Source: an uncultured Collinsella sp. (GTDB lineage: Bacteria; Actinomycetota; Coriobacteriia; Coriobacteriales; Coriobacteriaceae). From it: a DNA stretch of 11,398 nt. Shown one piece after another: positions 8,304 to 11,398 of this stretch. A program made the translations under genes and the position numbers. The stretch lies in contig USFU01000040.1 in assembly GCA_900554135.1 (NCBI GenBank), positions 1-11,398 on the forward strand. The letters are read 5' to 3'. The notes under the pieces are model-generated. The model was not told the origin of the DNA and searched no databases. It saw only the letters and a list, made by a program, of their open reading frames with translations. The number at the start of each line of letters is the position of its first letter. Position 1 is the first letter of the stretch.

Positions 8304-8305
8304 AT

Positions 8306-8393
8306 ATCGATTTCAATTCAGCAGTATCGATAGTAGAAATCGCAGCTCATACGCACGTGAGCGCATTGTCAGGTGTTTGTAAGGGCACCTACG
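8306..8393. other. pstB upstream gap with several dyads
   Basis: This 88-base gap between the VanS-like kinase gene and pstB holds several inverted repeats. CGATTTC (8308-8314) pairs with GAAATCG (8336-8342) around the palindrome TATCGATA (8325-8332). GCTCA (8345-8349) pairs with TGAGC (8358-8362). AGGTG (8371-8375) pairs with CACCT (8386-8390). None is followed by a T-run. A CTGACA (minus strand) could serve as a -35 box but has no good -10 partner. The gap may hold a separate pstB promoter or operator. I did not recognise a Pho box. Confidence 0.35.
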
Positions 8394-9632
8394 CTACGCA
8401 GCGGGCAGCTCGATGGTAAAGACGGTATGCTCGGGCGTCGATTCGCACGCGATGGTACCGCCGTGCGCGCATACAATCTCCTTGGCGATGGCCAGACCCA
8501 GCCCAGCACCGCCGCGATTGGTCGCACGTGCCGCGTCCAAGCGATAGAACTTCTCAAAAATCACCTTGAGCTTAGCCGCCGGAATCGGATCACCCTGATT
8601 GATAAAGCGAATTCGCACGCCGCCGTCATCTTGGCGCCCAGCCTCAATCGTGATGGTCGATCCTTCGTAGCTATAGGCGATGGCGTTTTTCATGATGTTG
8701 TTGAACACGCGAGCCATCTTGTCGCCATCCACGAGCACCGTCAGGTCCTCACGCACATCAACTTGGACATCTTTGTGCTGCTCGTTGAGAATGGGATAGA
8801 ACTCATCGACCACCTGCGCCAGCAGCAATCCCAGGTCGACGTAGCCGCGCGTGAGCACAATATCGTGGAAGTCAAAGCGCGTGATATCAAAGAACTCCTC
8901 AATAAGCGCGTCGAGTCGGTGCGCCTTGTCGAGCGCCACGCCCGTAAAGTGCGCGCGCTGCTCAACCGGCAGGTCGGGCGCCTCCTGCAACAGCGAGAGG
9001 TAGCCCACCACGCTGGCAAGCGGCGTGCGCAAGTCATGCGCCAAGTATGTGACCAAGTCGTCCTTGCGATGCGACTCGTCGCGTAGGGCTTGCTGCACCT
9101 TACGCTCGCGATCGCGCGCGCGGTTGAGCGCACCCTCGACCTCCAGGAAGTCTCCGTCGATGTTGTCCCAGGCGTCAGGATGATCGATCAGGCGGTCCTG
9201 GATACGGGCCGCAAGCACGCGGTCGGAATGCTGCTCACCCTGCTCATAGCCCTGGTAGTACAGAGCACGGCCGCAAAAGAACAAGACGCACACGGCAAGC
9301 GCCAGGACAAAGCCAAGCATGTTGAATACAAAGCCGGCATCGAACAGCACCGGTCCCTTAATGCCACCGAGTGCCACGGTGCCAATCGCCAGCGTCATGA
9401 CCCACGCGGCACCGCCGATTACCACGCAACGACGCACGATTTCAAAGCGATCGATCAGCAAGAAGCCGATGAGTAGCACCGCCAAGATACCGGCGATGTT
9501 ATCAATGCCGATTAGCAGCAGACTCAGCAAAAAGAGCAGCACCGTCGCGAGCGCGCGATTATCGACGACCGCCCTCACGTATTCAAAGAGCCGATCGGGC
9601 ACCTCGAACGCCTGCCTATCGTCTTTTGTCAT
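8394..9632 (-). CDS. VanS-like sensor histidine kinase
   Basis: Membrane kinase of 412 residues, partner of the VanR-like regulator encoded upstream. Four hydrophobic segments (about 28-42, 46-60, 69-89 and 99-119) are joined by very short loops, so there is no real extracytoplasmic sensor domain. The signal is probably sensed in or at the membrane. A long charged helix (about 120-195) leads to the H-box LAHDLRTPL with H199. The N-box contains N311 and N316. The usual DxG of the G1 box is replaced by NQG (345-347), a variant seen in the VanS type. F-box FEKFYRLDAAR (359-369) and G2 GGAGLGLAIAKE (374-385) are intact. The ATG at 9632 is preceded by GAGGA about seven bases upstream. The gene follows the regulator by 26 bases. 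Association with vancomycin resistance is not implied: no vanH, vanA or vanX gene is visible. Confidence 0.9.
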   Translation of the reverse strand: MTKDDRQAFEVPDRLFEYVRAVVDNRALATVLLFLLSLLLIGIDNIAGILAVLLIGFLLIDRFEIVRRCVVIGGAAWVMTLAIGTVALGGIKGPVLFDAGFVFNMLGFVLALAVCVLFFCGRALYYQGYEQGEQHSDRVLAARIQDRLIDHPDAWDNIDGDFLEVEGALNRARDRERKVQQALRDESHRKDDLVTYLAHDLRTPLASVVGYLSLLQEAPDLPVEQRAHFTGVALDKAHRLDALIEEFFDITRFDFHDIVLTRGYVDLGLLLAQVVDEFYPILNEQHKDVQVDVREDLTVLVDGDKMARVFNNIMKNAIAYSYEGSTITIEAGRQDDGGVRIRFINQGDPIPAAKLKVIFEKFYRLDAARATNRGGAGLGLAIAKEIVCAHGGTIACESTPEHTVFTIELPAA

Positions 9633-9658
9633 ATCAATATCCTCACAAGCGAAAAGCG

Positions 9659-10354
9659 TTATTCGATGATGTAGCCGACGCCCCAGACGTTTTTGATAAA
9701 ACGCGGCTTCTGAGCGTCGTCACCAATCTTTTCGCGCAGGTGACGAATGTGCACCATCACCGTATTGTTGGAGCCGGGCATAAAGTCCTCGTTCCACACC
9801 GCGCGGAACAGGTCCTCCACGGGCACTACGCTGCCGCGATGCTCGGCCAGATACAGCAAGATGGAATACTCGATGGGCGTGAGGCGCACCGGCGCACCGT
9901 CCACCGTCACGGAGCGAGCGTCACGGTTGATCTCGAGGCCGTCGAGCTGGAGGGTCGGCAACTCGGTCGCCTGCGCGCGGCTACCGTAGCTGGTGTAGCG
10001 ACGCAACTGAGCATGAACGCGCGCGATGAGCTCCAGCGGGCGGAACGGCTTGACCACGTAATCGTCCGCGCCAAGCGAAAGGCCTTCGATCTTATCCTGC
10101 TGGGCATCGCGAGCCGTCAACATAATTACGGGATAGGTATGGCTGGCACGAATCGTGCGCAGCAGTTCAAAGCCGTCGATATCAGGCAGCATGACATCGA
10201 GCAGCGCCAGGTCAAACTCTTGTTCCAGAATTGCCTTGGCCGCATCGGCCCCGCTGTAGGCGATCTGGACGTCAAAGCCCTCTTTTGTAAGGTAGATACC
10301 AACCAGGTCGGCGATGGCCTTCTCGTCATCAACTACCAGTATGCGCTCGTTCAT
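9659..10354 (-). CDS. VanR-like OmpR-family response regulator
   Basis: Cytosolic transcription regulator of 231 residues, normal for the OmpR family. The receiver domain has D9/D10 in VVDDE, phospho-acceptor D53 in LLDVMLPDIDG, T80 in IMLTARD and K102 in VVKPFRPLE. The winged helix (about 130-231) contains NNTVMVHIRHLREKI (196-210), a recognition helix closely resembling VanR-type regulators, and ends WGVGYIIE. The ATG at 10354 has AGAGGAG just upstream on the minus strand (about 10361-10367). It is the first gene of the minus-strand run that continues through the kinase and possibly pstB. Its 5' end faces a D-Ala-D-Ala carboxypeptidase gene on the plus strand. A shared intergenic region makes autoregulation and control of that gene plausible. 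Confidence 0.92.
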   Translation of the reverse strand: MNERILVVDDEKAIADLVGIYLTKEGFDVQIAYSGADAAKAILEQEFDLALLDVMLPDIDGFELLRTIRASHTYPVIMLTARDAQQDKIEGLSLGADDYVVKPFRPLELIARVHAQLRRYTSYGSRAQATELPTLQLDGLEINRDARSVTVDGAPVRLTPIEYSILLYLAEHRGSVVPVEDLFRAVWNEDFMPGSNNTVMVHIRHLREKIGDDAQKPRFIKNVWGVGYIIE

Positions 10355-10374
10355 GCGTGCTCCTCTCGCGCTCC

Positions 10375-10380
10375 ATTATG
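10375..10380 (-). promoter_or_regulatory. possible -10 box of the VanR-like gene
   Basis: CATAAT on the minus strand, five of six bases of TATAAT, about 20 bases before the start codon, leaving a leader of roughly 14 bases that includes the ribosome site. The -35 position (TGTGTG) is a poor match, which would suit an activator-dependent promoter. Confidence 0.3.
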
Positions 10381-10419
10381 CCCGAGGCGGCGCCCGCCAC
10401 ACACAACAAGCGTGGGCGA

Positions 10420-10434
10420 TTAAGTCGACCTTAA
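10420..10434. promoter_or_regulatory. 15-base inverted repeat, candidate regulator binding site
   Basis: TTAAG-TCGAC-CTTAA is a near-perfect dyad centred at 10427. It lies about 40 bases upstream of the candidate VanR-gene -10 box and about 75 bases upstream of the candidate carboxypeptidase -10 box. Position and symmetry suit an operator for the divergent pair. The binding protein is not known. Confidence 0.4.
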
Positions 10435-10506
10435 GCATCCTTGCGCCCGTTCGAGCACGAATGCGGGCCATGCGCGCTCGCAACGATCGTCGTCGCCGGC
10501 AAACGA

Positions 10507-10512
10507 TATACT
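10507..10512 (+). promoter_or_regulatory. possible -10 box of the carboxypeptidase gene
   Basis: TATACT matches five of six bases of TATAAT and lies about 40 bases before the preferred GTG start. No -35 box resembling TTGACA is found 16-18 bases upstream, which again fits an activated promoter. Confidence 0.35.
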
Positions 10513-10551
10513 CTAGTGCCAGAAGAGACCGTCCCGTCGAAAGCGAAATCT

Positions 10552-11398
10552 GTGAAGTCCCTCACCTCTTTTGCAAAGCGCTCCGCCCAGCTTGCCGCCG
10601 GCTTTGCCTGCGCCATCGCCCTTGTTGCCGGCGCGCCCGCTGTTGCCGGCGCTCAAGTGCTCACGACCGACGACGTCTGCGGCAAGACCGCCGACGTCCG
10701 CGGCATCACGACAGAAAACCTGCCCGATATCGAGGCAACTAATGCCCTTGTTATGGGCAAGGACGGCACCGTCTACTATGGACGCGGCGCCGATGAACAG
10801 GTAAAGATTGCCTCGATCACCAAGGTCATGACCGCAATCCTGACCGTCGAAAACTGCAAGATGGACGAGAAGGTCACGGTGAGCAACGCTGCCGCCACCG
10901 TAGGCAACTCGACCGCCGGCCTGCTCGAAGGCGACAAGCTCACCGTGGAGCAGGCACTACGCGGCCTGATGATCCCCTCGGGCAACGACGCCGCCATCGT
11001 GCTTGCCGAGTACGTGGGCAAAAAGATCGACCCCAAGACCAAAGACGCCGAGGCAACCTTTGTGAAGGCTATGAACGAGCGCGCCAAAAAGCTCGGCTGC
11101 ACCGGCACGGTCTTTGAGAACCCACACGGTCTGGACTTTGATGAGTGGGCCGGCGACATGCACTCAACCGCACATGACGTGGCACTGATGATGCAGGAGG
11201 CCATGAAAAACGATACGATTCGTAAAGTCGTCGCGAGCGAGGATTCTTGGATTGAGGTCACGGGCGCCGATGGCTCAGACCATTCGCATTCCATGGACAC
11301 GCACAACGTTTTGCTCGGTCAGGACGGAAACATTGGTGGCAAGACCGGCACCACCGACGACGCGGGCTATTGCTTTACGAGCGCCTACAACCGCGACG
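10552..11398 (+). CDS. D-alanyl-D-alanine carboxypeptidase (penicillin-binding protein, peptidase S11 / DacA family), 3' end cut
   Basis: Secreted cell-wall enzyme that removes the terminal D-Ala from peptidoglycan pentapeptides. The preferred GTG at 10552 gives a signal peptide: basic KSLTSFAKR, a hydrophobic stretch, then APAVAGA before QVLTTDD as a likely cleavage site (about residue 34). All three penicillin-binding motifs are present: SITK with catalytic S88 and K91, SGN (143-145) and KTGT (264-267). Only 282 codons are in the window. The family's C-terminal domain and any membrane anchor lie beyond the edge. No strong ribosome site precedes this GTG. A GTG at 10516 in the same open frame is an alternative but would start almost at the predicted transcript start. 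The gene is divergent from the VanR-like regulator, which suggests, without proving, control by that system. Confidence 0.9.
   Translation, partial: MKSLTSFAKRSAQLAAGFACAIALVAGAPAVAGAQVLTTDDVCGKTADVRGITTENLPDIEATNALVMGKDGTVYYGRGADEQVKIASITKVMTAILTVENCKMDEKVTVSNAAATVGNSTAGLLEGDKLTVEQALRGLMIPSGNDAAIVLAEYVGKKIDPKTKDAEATFVKAMNERAKKLGCTGTVFENPHGLDFDEWAGDMHSTAHDVALMMQEAMKNDTIRKVVASEDSWIEVTGADGSDHSHSMDTHNVLLGQDGNIGGKTGTTDDAGYCFTSAYNRD

Noticed and set aside
8394..10354. Glycopeptide-resistance van cluster
   Set aside because: Only a VanRS-like pair is present. There is no ligase, dehydrogenase or VanX-type dipeptidase in the window, so resistance cannot be claimed.
10776..11306. 176-codon minus-strand frame opposite the carboxypeptidase
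   Set aside because: The plus strand carries SITK, SGN and KTGT in one frame. The antisense product is Ser/Ala/Thr-rich with no motif.

Overview
The window is high-GC and gene-dense. Nine genes run on the minus strand and one partial gene runs on the plus strand at the right edge. The mix suggests a host-associated Gram-positive actinobacterium of the Coriobacteriia, with Collinsella as my best guess: high GC, a bacterial HtpG, a split CpsC/CpsD-type tyrosine kinase, VanRS-like and PhoBR-like two-component systems, and strong AG-rich ribosome binding sites. This placement is inference from protein character, not a database match.

Layout from left to right. Positions 1-163 hold no supported gene, only two hairpins downstream of htpG. 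htpG (164-2188) encodes the Hsp90 chaperone. A 201-base gap with a repeat-like motif follows. Next is a four-gene minus-strand operon, read cpsC (Wzz-like polymerisation/chain-length protein) -> cpsD (tyrosine autokinase) -> cpsB (PHP-type tyrosine phosphatase) -> GNAT acetyltransferase. It is a compact phosphotyrosine control module for surface polysaccharide, with no glycosyltransferases inside the window.

A 176-base gap with a stable hairpin and a 12-base palindrome separates this operon from a second minus-strand run. That run reads VanR-like regulator -> VanS-like kinase -> pstB -> PhoB-like regulator -> PhoR-like kinase. PstB (phosphate ABC transporter ATPase) sits next to a PhoBR-like pair, which is a sensible phosphate-starvation context, but pstS, pstC, pstA and phoU are not present here. 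PstB also has an unusual acidic N-terminal extension.

The VanR-like gene is divergent from a secreted D-Ala-D-Ala carboxypeptidase (plus strand, from about 10552 and cut by the window end). The shared 197-base gap contains a near-perfect 15-base inverted repeat, so control of this cell-wall enzyme by the neighbouring kinase/regulator pair is plausible but unproven. Overall the window is cell-envelope and phosphate regulation next to a chaperone gene. I do not see a clearly novel system. The points most worth a second look are the lone pstB between two sensor systems, the divergent carboxypeptidase with its candidate operator, and the isolated Cps phosphorelay operon.
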